Made by a program: the position numbers and the translations under genes | Notes under the pieces: model-generated | What the model was told of the DNA's origin: nothing | Database searches by the model: none | What the model saw: only the letters and a program-made list of their open reading frames with translations | Shown: positions 48,101-57,150 of the stretch, one piece after another | Layout of the letters: every line of letters starts with the position of its first letter | Numbering within the stretch: position 1 is the first letter of the stretch | Assembly: GCF_029892065.1 (NCBI RefSeq) | Contig: NZ_CP120374.1 | Location: 1-64,000, forward strand | Length of the DNA stretch: 64,000 nt | Reading direction: 5' to 3' | From: Sinorhizobium garamanticum | Lineage (GTDB): Bacteria > Pseudomonadota > Alphaproteobacteria > Rhizobiales > Rhizobiaceae

Positions 48101-48751
48101 ATGACCTCAGCAACTCCCCTCTTGACACCCGAGGAATGCATGCTTGTCCTGATCGATCACCAGGCAGGCTTGGCTTTTGCCGTGGAATCCATCGACCGGC
48201 AGATGCTCTTGAACAACACAATAGCCCTGGCGAAGACAGCCCAGGTCTTCGGTCTGCCGACCATTGTCTCGACGTCTGCAACGAAGGTTTACAGCGGACC
48301 GCTTATGCCTGCTGTCCAAGCTGTCATCCCGGACGTGCCAGTGATTGACCGGCGAAGCATGAACGCTTGGGAGGACGAAGCGGTTCGCGTTGCGGTTCAA
48401 GCTACTGGACGTCGCCGCATCATTGTGTCCGGAATTCTTACTGAAGCCTGCGTATCGTTTTTCGTACTTTCCGCCCTTGTCGAAGGCTACGAGGTGTTCG
48501 TCGTCGGGGACGCGTGCGGTGGTTTGACCCCTGTAAGCCACGATCTCGCGCTCCGCCGCATGGAGGCGTCCGGCGCTCAGATGACATCGTGGATACAGAT
48601 CTTGCTGGAAATGCAGCGCGACTGGACTCGCAAGGAAACCTACGACGGCGCCCGGTCGATCGTTGAAGAACATGGTGGTGGGTACGGCATCGGTTTGAAC
48701 TACGCTCGCGATATGATCAAACCATGCGTCAGTGCCTGCCAGGCAACGTGA
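48101..48751 (+). CDS. Isochorismatase-like (YcaC-type) hydrolase, second copy
   Basis: 216 residues, paralogue of the hydrolase at 43719. Seen: triad Asp in LIDHQAGLAF, Lys in ATKVYSGPL, Cys in SGILTEACVSF; VIDRRSMNAWEDEAV and LLEMQRDWTRKETYD parallel the other copy. AGGAAAG supports the ATG at 48101; the frame is open from 47999. Stands as a single gene. Confidence 0.87.
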   Translation: MTSATPLLTPEECMLVLIDHQAGLAFAVESIDRQMLLNNTIALAKTAQVFGLPTIVSTSATKVYSGPLMPAVQAVIPDVPVIDRRSMNAWEDEAVRVAVQATGRRRIIVSGILTEACVSFFVLSALVEGYEVFVVGDACGGLTPVSHDLALRRMEASGAQMTSWIQILLEMQRDWTRKETYDGARSIVEEHGGGYGIGLNYARDMIKPCVSACQAT

Positions 48752-48891
48752 TATCGAAGCGCGAGAAACCGCCGTCCCAGTCCATCGCGAGTACAATCTG
48801 CCCCAAACTTAGGTGTAGCTCGACCGCCAACACGCTCCAACTTAAATTCCGCGACGTGGCTCGTAACTGACACGCAAGATAGGAGCGCATC

Positions 48892-49857
48892 ATGTCACAG
48901 GCAGAAACAAAATCCCGCACGATTGGTCAGCAGAAGACAAACATGAGCTTGGACAACACCTCACACCGCGATAGGCCGGGGCTTGATGAGCTGGTTCCGT
49001 CGCGCTACGCGGTGCGGGTCGGCGAGATCGACGTGCTGGTGATCAGCGATGGAGTGCTAACGCCGCCAGCCGAGTCAATGGCCACCAACGCCGACCCGGC
49101 AATCCGGGGGGCCTGGCTGGACGAAAGGTTCCTGTCGAAGGACGCCTTCGATTGGGCGCTGAACGCGGTCGTAGTGCGCAGCGGCGGCCAGACGATACTT
49201 ATCGACAGTGGTTTAGGGGAGGAGTACCCGGACTTCCCGCGGGCCGGGCAGTTTGTTCATCGACTGGAGGCCGCCGGCGTCGATCTCGCGTCCGTGACCG
49301 ACGTGGTGCTGACGCACATGCACTTTGACCACGTGGGCGGGCTCCTCGTCGAAGGCGTGAAGGAGCGGCTGCGTCCGGACCTTCGCGTCCACGTGTCCGC
49401 CGCAGAGACCAAGTTCTGGGAGTCGCCCGATTTCTCCCGCACGGCCATGCCGCCGGCGCTTGCGGAGTTGGCCCGGCGAGCGTCCATCCAGTTCCTGGAC
49501 GTTTATCGCAGCCATCTGCGGACCTTTGATGAGCAGTCCGAGGTGGCACCGGGCGTGGTCGTCACTCGCACCGGCGGCCACACCCCTGGGCACAGCGTGG
49601 TCCGCCTGGCGTCTGGCGGCGACCGGCTGATGTTCGCCGGCGACGCCATATTTCCGGTTTCGTTCGACCACCCCGAGTGGCACAACGGTTTCGAACACGA
49701 CCCGGAGGAGGCGACCCGCGTTCGGCTCCGTCTTATGCGGGAGCTTGCGGAGACCGGCTCGTGGCTGGTTTCCACGCATATGCCGTTCCCGTCCGTCGGC
49801 CGTGTGGCGGCCGCCGGCGACCTCTATCGCTGGGTCCCGGCCTGGTGGGACTACTGA
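48892..49857 (+). CDS. MBL-fold metallo-hydrolase
   Basis: 321 residues. Seen: THMHFDHVGG near 143-152 (HxHxDH zinc site), TGGHTPGHSVV near 226, FAGDAIFPVSFDHPEW near 248 with bridging Asp. The arrangement resembles AHL-lactonase and related hydrolases, but quorum quenching cannot be concluded from sequence alone. Convergent with the FAD oxidase gene. Confidence 0.87.
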   Translation: MSQAETKSRTIGQQKTNMSLDNTSHRDRPGLDELVPSRYAVRVGEIDVLVISDGVLTPPAESMATNADPAIRGAWLDERFLSKDAFDWALNAVVVRSGGQTILIDSGLGEEYPDFPRAGQFVHRLEAAGVDLASVTDVVLTHMHFDHVGGLLVEGVKERLRPDLRVHVSAAETKFWESPDFSRTAMPPALAELARRASIQFLDVYRSHLRTFDEQSEVAPGVVVTRTGGHTPGHSVVRLASGGDRLMFAGDAIFPVSFDHPEWHNGFEHDPEEATRVRLRLMRELAETGSWLVSTHMPFPSVGRVAAAGDLYRWVPAWWDY

Positions 49858-49876
49858 CCGCTTACTGCGGTTAGAA

Positions 49877-49891
49877 CCGAACTAGGTTCGG
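49877..49891. terminator. Short hairpin between convergent genes
   Basis: CCGAAC-TAG-GTTCGG, a 6-bp perfect stem 20 bp after the MBL gene stop. No long T-run; weak terminator candidate. Confidence 0.35.
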
Positions 49892-49998
49892 AGCGTCAGA
49901 GCAGTTCGCGCAGCTCAAGGCTTTATCATGTTCCCGCGCAAAGCTGAGACTGATGCCGAAGCCACCGTCGTATCTCTGCGCCGGCGTCGACCCGCTTG

Positions 49999-51126
49999 CT
50001 ACTTTTGGAAGCGGGCAGGGGAGAAGGATCGGGGATCGAGCGCCTCGCTCCGAAACGCCTTGGGCATGGGCGTGTCGATCAGGAGGCTTGCGGCAAGCTG
50101 CCCCAGCGACGGTGACGTGAGGATGCCGTAGCCGCCCTGGCCGGCAAGCCAGAAGAAATCCGATCGCCCTGGCGCAAAGCCGACGACGGGCAGCTTGTCG
50201 GCCGAGAAGCTGCGCAGGCCCGCCCAGCTCTTGGCGATCCTCCGCACGGAGATGGTGGTGGCCTCTTCCACGTAATGTGCAGCCCAGGCGACATCGATCT
50301 CCTCCGGCTGGACATCGGACGGCTCGCAAGGCGTGGCGTCCGCCGGAGAGGCGAGCAGTCGCCCGCCTTCCGGCTTCATGTAAAAATCCTCGTCTATCTC
50401 GTTGATTTCCGGCAAGGTTGTCGCGTCCACCCCATCCGGGAGATCGACGGTAATGGCGGTGCGGCGATGCGGAACTATGCCGATCGGTTCGACCCCGAAG
50501 AGCGTGGCGACCGGATCGGCCCAGGCACCGGCGGCGTTAACGACGACCTTCGCGCTGATCTCGCCGGCGGGCGTCGTCAGGATCCAGGCGGCTCCATCGC
50601 GTTCGGCCGACAAGACCTCATGGCGTTCCAGGATCTCGCTTCCGTTCCGCCGGGCGCCCCTGGTGTAGCCTTGAAGCAGGTTTTCCACCTCGATGTCCCA
50701 GAAATTCGGGTCGTGGTAAGCGGCGGCAACGTAGTCGGGTTTGAGGATCGGAATGCGAGACACGGCCTGTTCCGGTGTCAGACGCTCGATCTCCGGCGTG
50801 AACGCGCGTTCGTCGGCCAGAGCCGTTTCGAACCGTTCGATTTTATCGTCGCTGGCAATCATCACGCCGCCGCGCTGCTTCAAGAGCTGCACATCGCTGA
50901 AGCCCTGCGGCGGTTTATCGAAGAAAACCTTGGCGATCCTCGCCAGCGCGCACACTTCCGGCGCGTTGTACCTCAGGACGAACTCGGCGGCGGATCGGCC
51001 GGTGCTGTGGTAACCAAGCGCGTCCTCCCGTTCGATGACGGCAACCGAGCGGTGCTGACTGAGGAAATAGGCGAGCGACAAGCCCGCAATTCCACCGCCA
51101 ATGATGACCACATCGTATTTCCGCAT
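49999..51126 (-). CDS. FAD-dependent D-amino-acid oxidoreductase (DadA/DauA-like)
   Basis: 375 residues of the DAO family. Seen: Rossmann motif DVVIIGGGIAGLSLAYFLSQ at 5-24, YHSTGRSAAEFVLRYN near 39-54, AYHDPNFWDIEVENLLQGY near 140 and C-terminal GLRSFSADKLPVVGFAPG near 310. The overall pattern is closest to D-arginine dehydrogenase-type enzymes. It follows the LysR gene of the glutarate locus on the same strand by 81 bp. Substrate uncertain. Confidence 0.83.
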   Translation of the reverse strand: MRKYDVVIIGGGIAGLSLAYFLSQHRSVAVIEREDALGYHSTGRSAAEFVLRYNAPEVCALARIAKVFFDKPPQGFSDVQLLKQRGGVMIASDDKIERFETALADERAFTPEIERLTPEQAVSRIPILKPDYVAAAYHDPNFWDIEVENLLQGYTRGARRNGSEILERHEVLSAERDGAAWILTTPAGEISAKVVVNAAGAWADPVATLFGVEPIGIVPHRRTAITVDLPDGVDATTLPEINEIDEDFYMKPEGGRLLASPADATPCEPSDVQPEEIDVAWAAHYVEEATTISVRRIAKSWAGLRSFSADKLPVVGFAPGRSDFFWLAGQGGYGILTSPSLGQLAASLLIDTPMPKAFRSEALDPRSFSPARFQK

Positions 51127-51207
51127 ATTCCGGGCTCCTTAGGTCGCTCGCGCGGACCATAAGGAGACCATCAGCGTCGTTCAAATTTATAGTTGGAAAT
51201 GCCGTTA

Positions 51208-52164
51208 TCAATCCAGATTATGGCTGAGACAATGATCCAGCGGTTCCGTGTCCGCCACATGCGCGAGAAAGGCGGCTTCGGCCGGATTGAGGATCGAGTT
51301 CGGGTTCGAGATTCGAAAGACATCCGTTGTCGGAAGGTCGCTGTAGGGCGGCAACTGCCACAACTGCCCGGCCTTGACTGCCGGGCCCGCGAGATGATCG
51401 GGCAGCATGCCGATACCGACATTGGCGGAAATCAGCCGCATGACCTCCTCGACATTGCAGGAAACGCCCCGGACCTGCTGGCCGAAGGAGCCGATCGCGC
51501 GAACGGCGGTCACCGAATTCATGTGCTGCCCGCCAAGGACGTCGGCAATGAAGGCGATATAGGGGTTGCCACGCAGGTCGTTGAAATCGACGCCTTCGAC
51601 ACCGAACAGCGGATGGCCGCGCCCGCAATAAAGTGCGTATCGCTCGCGAATATGGAAGCTCTTGTTCAATCCGTCGGGAATGATGCCGTCGCAAAGGCCC
51701 ATCGTGGCGATGTTGCGCTCGACGGCGCTGAGCACATCAACCGTTGTCGCGACAGTCACCGACAGCGTCACTTTCGGATGCATTCGGAAGAAAGCGTCGA
51801 GCTTGCGGTCCCAGGCCGGATTGTGGGCATGGCTGACCGAATGGATGTTGAGATGGCCGGTCACCTCCTCGCCCGCGGTCTCCAGCACATTGGGCAGACG
51901 AACCACCGCCGCGAAAATGTCCCGGCACTGGCCGTGCAGTTTCTCACCCGCTTCGGTGAGATTGAACCGACCCGGCCGCCGGTCGATCAGTTTCTGGCCG
52001 ACGGTCTGCTCCAGCCGCTTCAACGCCATGCTGACGGCCGGCTGCTGCAGAAGCAGCCGGTTGGCCGCTGCCGTAATGCTGCCCTCCTCGACGACGACGA
52101 CGAAGGTGCGCAGCAGATTCCAGTCGAGATTGTGGGCAAAACGTTCGAGGCGATTGTTGGTCAT
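51208..52164 (-). CDS. LysR-family regulator (GcdR-like)
   Basis: 318 residues from the ATG at 52164, which puts the HTH (LDWNLLRTFVVVVEEGSITA then ANRLLLQQPAVSMALKRLEQ) at about 13-60 as usual; an ATG at 52236 in the same frame is possible. The effector domain follows. Divergent from gcdH and the CoA transferase gene, the position of the regulator of glutarate/glutaryl-CoA catabolism in many proteobacteria. Confidence 0.85.
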   Translation of the reverse strand: MTNNRLERFAHNLDWNLLRTFVVVVEEGSITAAANRLLLQQPAVSMALKRLEQTVGQKLIDRRPGRFNLTEAGEKLHGQCRDIFAAVVRLPNVLETAGEEVTGHLNIHSVSHAHNPAWDRKLDAFFRMHPKVTLSVTVATTVDVLSAVERNIATMGLCDGIIPDGLNKSFHIRERYALYCGRGHPLFGVEGVDFNDLRGNPYIAFIADVLGGQHMNSVTAVRAIGSFGQQVRGVSCNVEEVMRLISANVGIGMLPDHLAGPAVKAGQLWQLPPYSDLPTTDVFRISNPNSILNPAEAAFLAHVADTEPLDHCLSHNLD

Positions 52165-52330
52165 GGCGGCGGGCGTGTCGATCTCTGTATCGCGCTTGCG
52201 AATAATCAGAAGAACCGCCTCGGGCGCAAGGTCCATTCTCCGGACGCATGAGGCAGTGCCTCAATTTCGTTTGAAACCGTTGAGCCCGCTTGCCATAACG
52301 ACAGGCGGAAAAATATGACGGGAGAGAGAC

Positions 52331-53518
52331 ATGGCCGAAAAGATCCAGTTCCAATGGGACGATCCGTTTCTGCTCGAGGAACAACTGAGCGAAGACGAGC
52401 GGATGATCCGCGATACGGCGCGCGCCTACGCCCAGGAGAAGCTGCAGCCGCGCGTGATCGAAGCTTATCGCGAGGAAAAGACCGACCCGACGATCTTCCG
52501 CGAGATGGGCGATCTCGGCTTGCTCGGCGTCACCGTGCCGGAAAGCTATGGCGGCGCCGGCGCGTCCTATGTCGCCTATGGCCTCGTCGCCCGCGAAATC
52601 GAGCGTGTCGATTCCGGCTATCGTTCGATGATGAGCGTGCAGTCGTCGCTCGTCATCTATCCGATCTTTGCTTACGGTTCCGAGGATCAAAAGCGGCGGT
52701 ACCTTCCGAAGCTCATCAGCGGTGAATGGATCGGCTGCTTCGGGCTCACCGAGCCGGACGCAGGCTCCGATCCCTCAGGTATGAAGACGCGGGCGATCAA
52801 GACCGACGGTGGTTACCGGCTGATCGGCTCGAAGATGTGGATCTCCAACGCGCCGCTTGCCGATGTCTTCGTCGTCTGGGCGAAGTCGGAGGCCCATGGA
52901 AACGCGATCCGCGGCTTCGTGTTGGAAAAGGGCATGAAGGGACTTTCGGCGCCGAAGATCGCGGGCAAGCTTTCGCTGCGCGCATCGATCACCGGCGAGA
53001 TCGTTCTCGACAATGTCGAGGTTGGCGAGGATGCGCTGCTGCCGAATGTCGAAGGGCTCAAGGGTCCCTTCGGCTGCCTCAATCGCGCCCGCTACGGCAT
53101 CTCCTGGGGCGCGCTCGGTGCGGCCGAATTCTGCTGGCACGCCGCGCGTCAATACGGGCTCGATCGCAAGCAGTTCAACCGTCCGCTCGCCCAGACCCAG
53201 CTCTTCCAGAAGAAGCTTGCGGACATGCAGACCGAGATCACGCTCGGCCTGCAGGGATCGCTCCGTGTCGGCCGGCTGATGGACGAGGGCCGGATGGCTC
53301 CGGAAATGATCTCGATCGTCAAGCGCAACAATTGCGGTAAAGCGCTTGATATTGCCCGGATGGCCCGCGACATGCATGGCGGCAATGGCATCTCCGAGGA
53401 ATACCAGGTGATGCGCCACATGCTCAATCTGGAAACCGTCAACACTTACGAGGGTACGCATGACGTTCATGCCCTGATCCTCGGCCGCGCCCAGACCGGG
53501 CTGCAGGCGTTCTTCTGA
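52331..53518 (+). CDS. gcdH: Glutaryl-CoA dehydrogenase
   Basis: Oxidises and decarboxylates glutaryl-CoA to crotonyl-CoA; FAD enzyme of lysine/tryptophan and glutarate breakdown. Seen: [17 protein letters not shown] near 139-155, [28 protein letters not shown] near 97 (substrate Arg) and [17 protein letters not shown] near 368, holding the catalytic Glu. 395 residues, full length. Forms a unit with the CoA transferase 11 bp downstream. Confidence 0.95.
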   Translation: MAEKIQFQWDDPFLLEEQLSEDERMIRDTARAYAQEKLQPRVIEAYREEKTDPTIFREMGDLGLLGVTVPESYGGAGASYVAYGLVAREIERVDSGYRSMMSVQSSLVIYPIFAYGSEDQKRRYLPKLISGEWIGCFGLTEPDAGSDPSGMKTRAIKTDGGYRLIGSKMWISNAPLADVFVVWAKSEAHGNAIRGFVLEKGMKGLSAPKIAGKLSLRASITGEIVLDNVEVGEDALLPNVEGLKGPFGCLNRARYGISWGALGAAEFCWHAARQYGLDRKQFNRPLAQTQLFQKKLADMQTEITLGLQGSLRVGRLMDEGRMAPEMISIVKRNNCGKALDIARMARDMHGGNGISEEYQVMRHMLNLETVNTYEGTHDVHALILGRAQTGLQAFF

Positions 53519-53529
53519 GCGTTACAGTC

Positions 53530-54714
53530 ATGGAAACGCCGCTCAAAGGTATTCGCGTTCTCGAACTCGCCCGCATCCTCGCCGGCCCCTGGATCGGCCA
53601 GACACTTGCCGATCTTGGTGCCGACGTCATCAAGGTCGAAAGTCCGGCAGGTGACGATACCCGAACCTGGGGACCACCTTTCGTGGAAGGCGAGAGTGGC
53701 GAGAAGCTCGACGCCGCCTATTTCCACGCCTGCAATCGGGGCAAGCGTTCGGTCGTGCTCGACTTCACGACAGAGGAGGGGCAGGAGGCGGTACGGCGGC
53801 TGGCGGCACAATCCGATGTGCTCCTCGAAAACTTCAAGGTCGGCGGTCTCGCCAAATACGGGCTCGACTATGAGAGCCTGAGGAAGATCAACCCGCGGCT
53901 CATCTATTGTTCCGTAACCGGCTTCGGCCAGGACGGCCCGTATGCCCACCGCGCCGGCTACGACTACATCGTCCAGGGCATGAGCGGGATCATGGATCTG
54001 ACCGGTGAACCGGATCGCGAGCCGCAGAAGATCGGCGTCGCCTTCGCAGACATCTTTACCGGGCTTTACGGCGTAATTGCCGTGCAGGCGGCGCTTGCGC
54101 AGCGCGAGCGCACCGGCGAGGGGCAGCAGATCGACATGGCGCTGCTCGATTGCATGACCGGCGTGCTCGCCAACCAGGCGCTGAATTTTCTCGTCTCGGG
54201 CAAGGCGCCGCGGCGTCTCGGCAATGCGCATCCGAACATCGCGCCTTACCAGGTCTTTCCGACCGTTGACGGTCATTTGATCGTCGCCGTCGGAAACGAC
54301 CGGCAGTTCGTCAAATTCTGCGACGTGCTCGGTCGCGCGGATCTCGCGTCAGACGCGCGATACCTGACCAATGCCGGCCGTGTGCAGCATCGCGATACCC
54401 TCACGCCGGAACTCGCCGCGGAAACGGCGAAGTTCGCGCGGGATGCGCTCCTGGCGAAACTCGAAGCCGCGGGTGTCCCGGGCGGCCCGATCAACACGGT
54501 GGCGGATGTTTTCGCCGATCCGCAGATCCTTCATAGGCAGATGCGGGTGGACACGCCGCACACCGGGGCCGCGGCCGGTACGTCGCCGGGCGTCAGGACT
54601 CCGCTTCGGTTCTCAGGCGCGTCGCTCGCGCTTGAGCGCGGCGTGCCCCGGCTTGGGGAGCACACGACGGAAGTGCTGGCCGAGATAGGAATGGCCCCGA
54701 AAGCAAAAGGGTGA
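53530..54714 (+). CDS. CaiB/BaiF class III CoA transferase (glutarate activating)
   Basis: 394 residues. Seen: LKGIRVLELARILAGPWIGQ then TLADLGADVIKVE at 5-38, FHACNRGKRSVVLDF near 69, GFGQDGPYAHRAGYDYIVQG near 135-154 with the catalytic Asp in GEPDREPQKIG/FADIFTG region, and NAHPNIAPYQVFP near 235. Next to gcdH this is most likely succinyl-CoA:glutarate CoA-transferase. Confidence 0.88.
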   Translation: METPLKGIRVLELARILAGPWIGQTLADLGADVIKVESPAGDDTRTWGPPFVEGESGEKLDAAYFHACNRGKRSVVLDFTTEEGQEAVRRLAAQSDVLLENFKVGGLAKYGLDYESLRKINPRLIYCSVTGFGQDGPYAHRAGYDYIVQGMSGIMDLTGEPDREPQKIGVAFADIFTGLYGVIAVQAALAQRERTGEGQQIDMALLDCMTGVLANQALNFLVSGKAPRRLGNAHPNIAPYQVFPTVDGHLIVAVGNDRQFVKFCDVLGRADLASDARYLTNAGRVQHRDTLTPELAAETAKFARDALLAKLEAAGVPGGPINTVADVFADPQILHRQMRVDTPHTGAAAGTSPGVRTPLRFSGASLALERGVPRLGEHTTEVLAEIGMAPKAKG

Positions 54715-54747
54715 GATCGGCTAGGCTTCACGTTGCGAGTTTGCCGC

Positions 54748-54849
54748 TTTTGCCCCTCACCCTAGGGGAGTTTGGCGCGGGCGCTGCCGCACGTCCCTTC
54801 GCCCCGCTTGCGGGGAGAAGGTGGCCAGCAGGTCGGATGAGGGGCAAAA
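54748..54849. repeat. Rhizobial palindromic repeat (RIME2-like)
   Basis: Ends are a 12-bp inverted repeat, TTTTGCCCCTCA (54748-54759) and TGAGGGGCAAAA (54838-54849), with an inner CCCCGC-TT-GCGGGG hairpin at 54802-54815. This CCCCTCA/CCCCGCTTGCGGGGAGAAGG layout is a common intergenic repeat in Rhizobiaceae. It lies between the convergent CoA transferase and htpG genes and may terminate both. Confidence 0.75.
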
Positions 54850-54861
54850 CCGCGACGACCT

Positions 54862-56751
54862 TTACCCCTTCAAAGCCCGGCTGAAGACGCGCGACAGCCG
54901 CTCGGCGAAAGCGCGCGGGTCCTCCGGCTTGTCGCCGTCGAGGACGCGCGCCTGGTCGAGCAAGAGCTTCACCGCGTCCTCGCGGAATGCGTCGTCCTCG
55001 GCGGGGCAGGCAGCGATGGCGGTGATGAGGCTGTGGCCGGGATTGATCTCCAGGATCGGCTTTGCTGAGCTGTCGATACGACCGGCACCCTGTAGCATCT
55101 TCTCGAGCTGCCGGTCCGGTCCGTGCTCCGGCGCGACGAGGCAGACCGCGCTTTCCGTCAACCGCTCCGAGGTCCTGACATCGGAGACCGCTTCGCCGAG
55201 CGCCCTCTTGGCGAAGGCCACGAATTCGGTGACGGTCTGGCTCGTCTCCGCAGACGTCGTCCCGTCGGCCTCTTGCTTTGCGATACCGGCAAGATCCGCC
55301 GCCCCTTGCGTGATCGACTTGAACGGCTTGCCCTCGAAATCCGGCGCCGAGGTCACCCAGAAGCTGTCGACCGGATCGGTGAGCAGCAACACTTCGATGC
55401 CGCGAGCACGAAAACCTTCGAGCTGCGGCGAGGCCTTCAATTGGGCAAGGTTGTCGCCAGCCAGGTAGTAGATCGCCGTCTGCCCTTCCTTCATGTCCTT
55501 GACGTAGTCGCTCAAGGCGCGCGGCTTGTCGTCCGACGTGGTGGTGCGGAAGCGCGAAAGCGCGATGAGCTGTGCACGACGCTCGAAATCCTCGTAGATG
55601 CCTTCCTTGATGACACTGCCGAAGTTTTCCCAGACCTTGGCGAAGGCCTCCGGCTCGCTTTCCGCCAGTTTCTCGATGCTGGTCAGCACCCGGTTCGTCA
55701 GCCCCTTCCGGATGCTGGCGAGGAGCGGGCTCTCCTGGATCATCTCGCGCGAGACGTTGAGGGGCAGATCGGCCGTATCGATCAGGCCGCGTACGAAGCG
55801 CAGGTAGCGGGGCAGCAATTCCGCCTCGTCGGTGATGAAGACGCGCTTGACGTAGAGTTTCATACGCCCCTTGCGATCCGGATCGAAAAGATCGAACGGT
55901 TTGGAGCCCGGCACGAAGGCGAGCGCGGTATATTCGTGGCGGCCTTCCGCCCGGAAGTGAACGGTCACGGCTGGTTCATCATACTGGCCGGCGACGCTGC
56001 GGTAGAAATCGGCATAATCTTCCTTGGAGATCTCGCTCTTCGGCTTTGTCCAGAGAGCCGTGCCGTCCGCGACCTGGGCGGGTTCGCTGCCGGGCTTCTC
56101 GACGATCGAGATCGGTACGGGCACATGGCCGGACTGCTCCCTGACGATCCGCTCGACCGTCCAGCGCGAAGTGTAAGTCTTGGCATCGTCCATGAGGTGC
56201 AGCGTGATCCGCGTGCCGCGCGCCGGAGCATCGGCGAGTTCAACCGCCGAAACCGTGTAGCTACCCTTGCCGTCGGACGCCCAATGCCAGGCCTTGTCCG
56301 AGCCGGCACGACGGGAAATGACGTCGACATTGTCGGCCACCATGAATGCGGAATAGAAACCGACACCGAATTGGCCAATGAGCTGTGCGCCTTCCTTGCC
56401 TTGTGCTGCCTCGATCCGCTCCATGAAGGCGCGCGTGCCGGAACGTGCAATGGTGCCGAGGGATTCGACCAGTTCGTCACGGCTCATGCCGATGCCGTTG
56501 TCCTCGACCGCGAGACGCGCCTTGTCTTCGTCCAGCGTCAACGTGATGCGTGGTGCGGGATCGTTGGCGAGCAGCTCAGGTGCGACGATCGCCTCGTAGC
56601 GCAGCTTCTCACAGGCATCTGCCGCATTCGAAATCAGTTCGCGAAGGAAGATGTTCTTGTCCGAGTAGACCGAGTGCACCATCAAATGGAGCAGCCGCGC
56701 CACATCGGCTTCGAAGACATGTTTTTCGACGGACATTTCGACTTCACTCAT
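54862..56751 (-). CDS. htpG: Molecular chaperone HtpG (Hsp90)
   Basis: Cytosolic ATP-dependent chaperone, 629 residues. Seen: HVFEADVARLLHLMVHSVYS near 8-27, LRELISNAADACEKLR (ATP-binding Asn), VEDNGIGMSRDELVESLGTIARSG, GQFGVGFYSAFMVAD, then the middle domain. ATG at 56751 has AAGGAGG upstream; the longer frame to 56961 has no support. An RpoH-like promoter lies 32 bp ahead. Confidence 0.97.
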   Translation of the reverse strand: MSEVEMSVEKHVFEADVARLLHLMVHSVYSDKNIFLRELISNAADACEKLRYEAIVAPELLANDPAPRITLTLDEDKARLAVEDNGIGMSRDELVESLGTIARSGTRAFMERIEAAQGKEGAQLIGQFGVGFYSAFMVADNVDVISRRAGSDKAWHWASDGKGSYTVSAVELADAPARGTRITLHLMDDAKTYTSRWTVERIVREQSGHVPVPISIVEKPGSEPAQVADGTALWTKPKSEISKEDYADFYRSVAGQYDEPAVTVHFRAEGRHEYTALAFVPGSKPFDLFDPDRKGRMKLYVKRVFITDEAELLPRYLRFVRGLIDTADLPLNVSREMIQESPLLASIRKGLTNRVLTSIEKLAESEPEAFAKVWENFGSVIKEGIYEDFERRAQLIALSRFRTTTSDDKPRALSDYVKDMKEGQTAIYYLAGDNLAQLKASPQLEGFRARGIEVLLLTDPVDSFWVTSAPDFEGKPFKSITQGAADLAGIAKQEADGTTSAETSQTVTEFVAFAKRALGEAVSDVRTSERLTESAVCLVAPEHGPDRQLEKMLQGAGRIDSSAKPILEINPGHSLITAIAACPAEDDAFREDAVKLLLDQARVLDGDKPEDPRAFAERLSRVFSRALKG

Positions 56752-56782
56752 CGCGTTGCAGACCTCCTTGATTGTTTGCCCC

Positions 56783-56811
56783 AATTGGCAAGCCACACGC
56801 CGATTTTCAAG
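56783..56811 (-). promoter_or_regulatory. RpoH-type heat-shock promoter of htpG
   Basis: On the minus strand CTTGAA (56811-56806), a 17-bp spacer, then CCAATT (56788-56783). It fits the alphaproteobacterial RpoH consensus (CTTGA... N17 ...CYTATNT) at the -35 fully and partly at the -10. Confidence 0.55.
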
Positions 56812-56963
56812 GGTTGTCTTGCTGATGGTGTGTTTCAGTGCAACGCTGTTGCGTAGACCTTCGCGGACGTCTGGAACCGGGCCGGACATGCGGTCGGCGG
56901 CAAGGCTCCCGCGAGATGTCCAAGTAACGAGGTGGGCTGCCGCCTTGCTGCTTGCCTGCATTC

Positions 56964-56977
56964 TTGACGCAGGTCAA
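56964..56977 (+). promoter_or_regulatory. FixK/FNR-type box before pta remnant-ackA
   Basis: TTGACGCAGGTCAA is a symmetric TTGAC-N4-GTCAA site. Its centre is about 77 bp before the 57048 ATG, right for activation from -41 with a leader of about 35 nt. Confidence 0.7.
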
Positions 56978-57047
56978 CGCCAGTGCCCGTCAAAGTGCGC
57001 AAAGCTGCACATAACCGCAACGCGTCGCGAACAGGAAGGAGTTCCGG

Positions 57048-57146
57048 ATGTCCGAGGTCATCACGCTGGCGACGCAGCCTTCCAAATATGACCGCCTGAT
57101 CGCTAGCGCGGCGCGGCGACGGGCCGCGCAAGTGGCAGCGGTGTAG
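57048..57146 (+). pseudogene. 32-codon remnant of phosphate acetyltransferase (pta)
   Basis: AGGAAGGAG precedes an ATG at 57048; the frame runs 32 codons to a TAG at 57144-57146. The start, [20 protein letters not shown], resembles the N-terminus of the Pta proteins that stand before ackA in rhizobia; the rest ([12 protein letters not shown]) does not continue the domain. An internal deletion of almost the whole gene is the simplest reading. It ends 4 nt before ackA, so it can still couple translation into ackA. Confidence 0.6.
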
Positions 57147-57150
57147 CGCC

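Noticed and set aside
49923..50131. Short plus-strand frame after the MBL gene
   Set aside because: Overlaps the 3' end of the convergent oxidase gene and shows no motif or ribosome site.
55123..56856. 577-codon frame opposite htpG
   Set aside because: Shadow of a certain Hsp90 gene.
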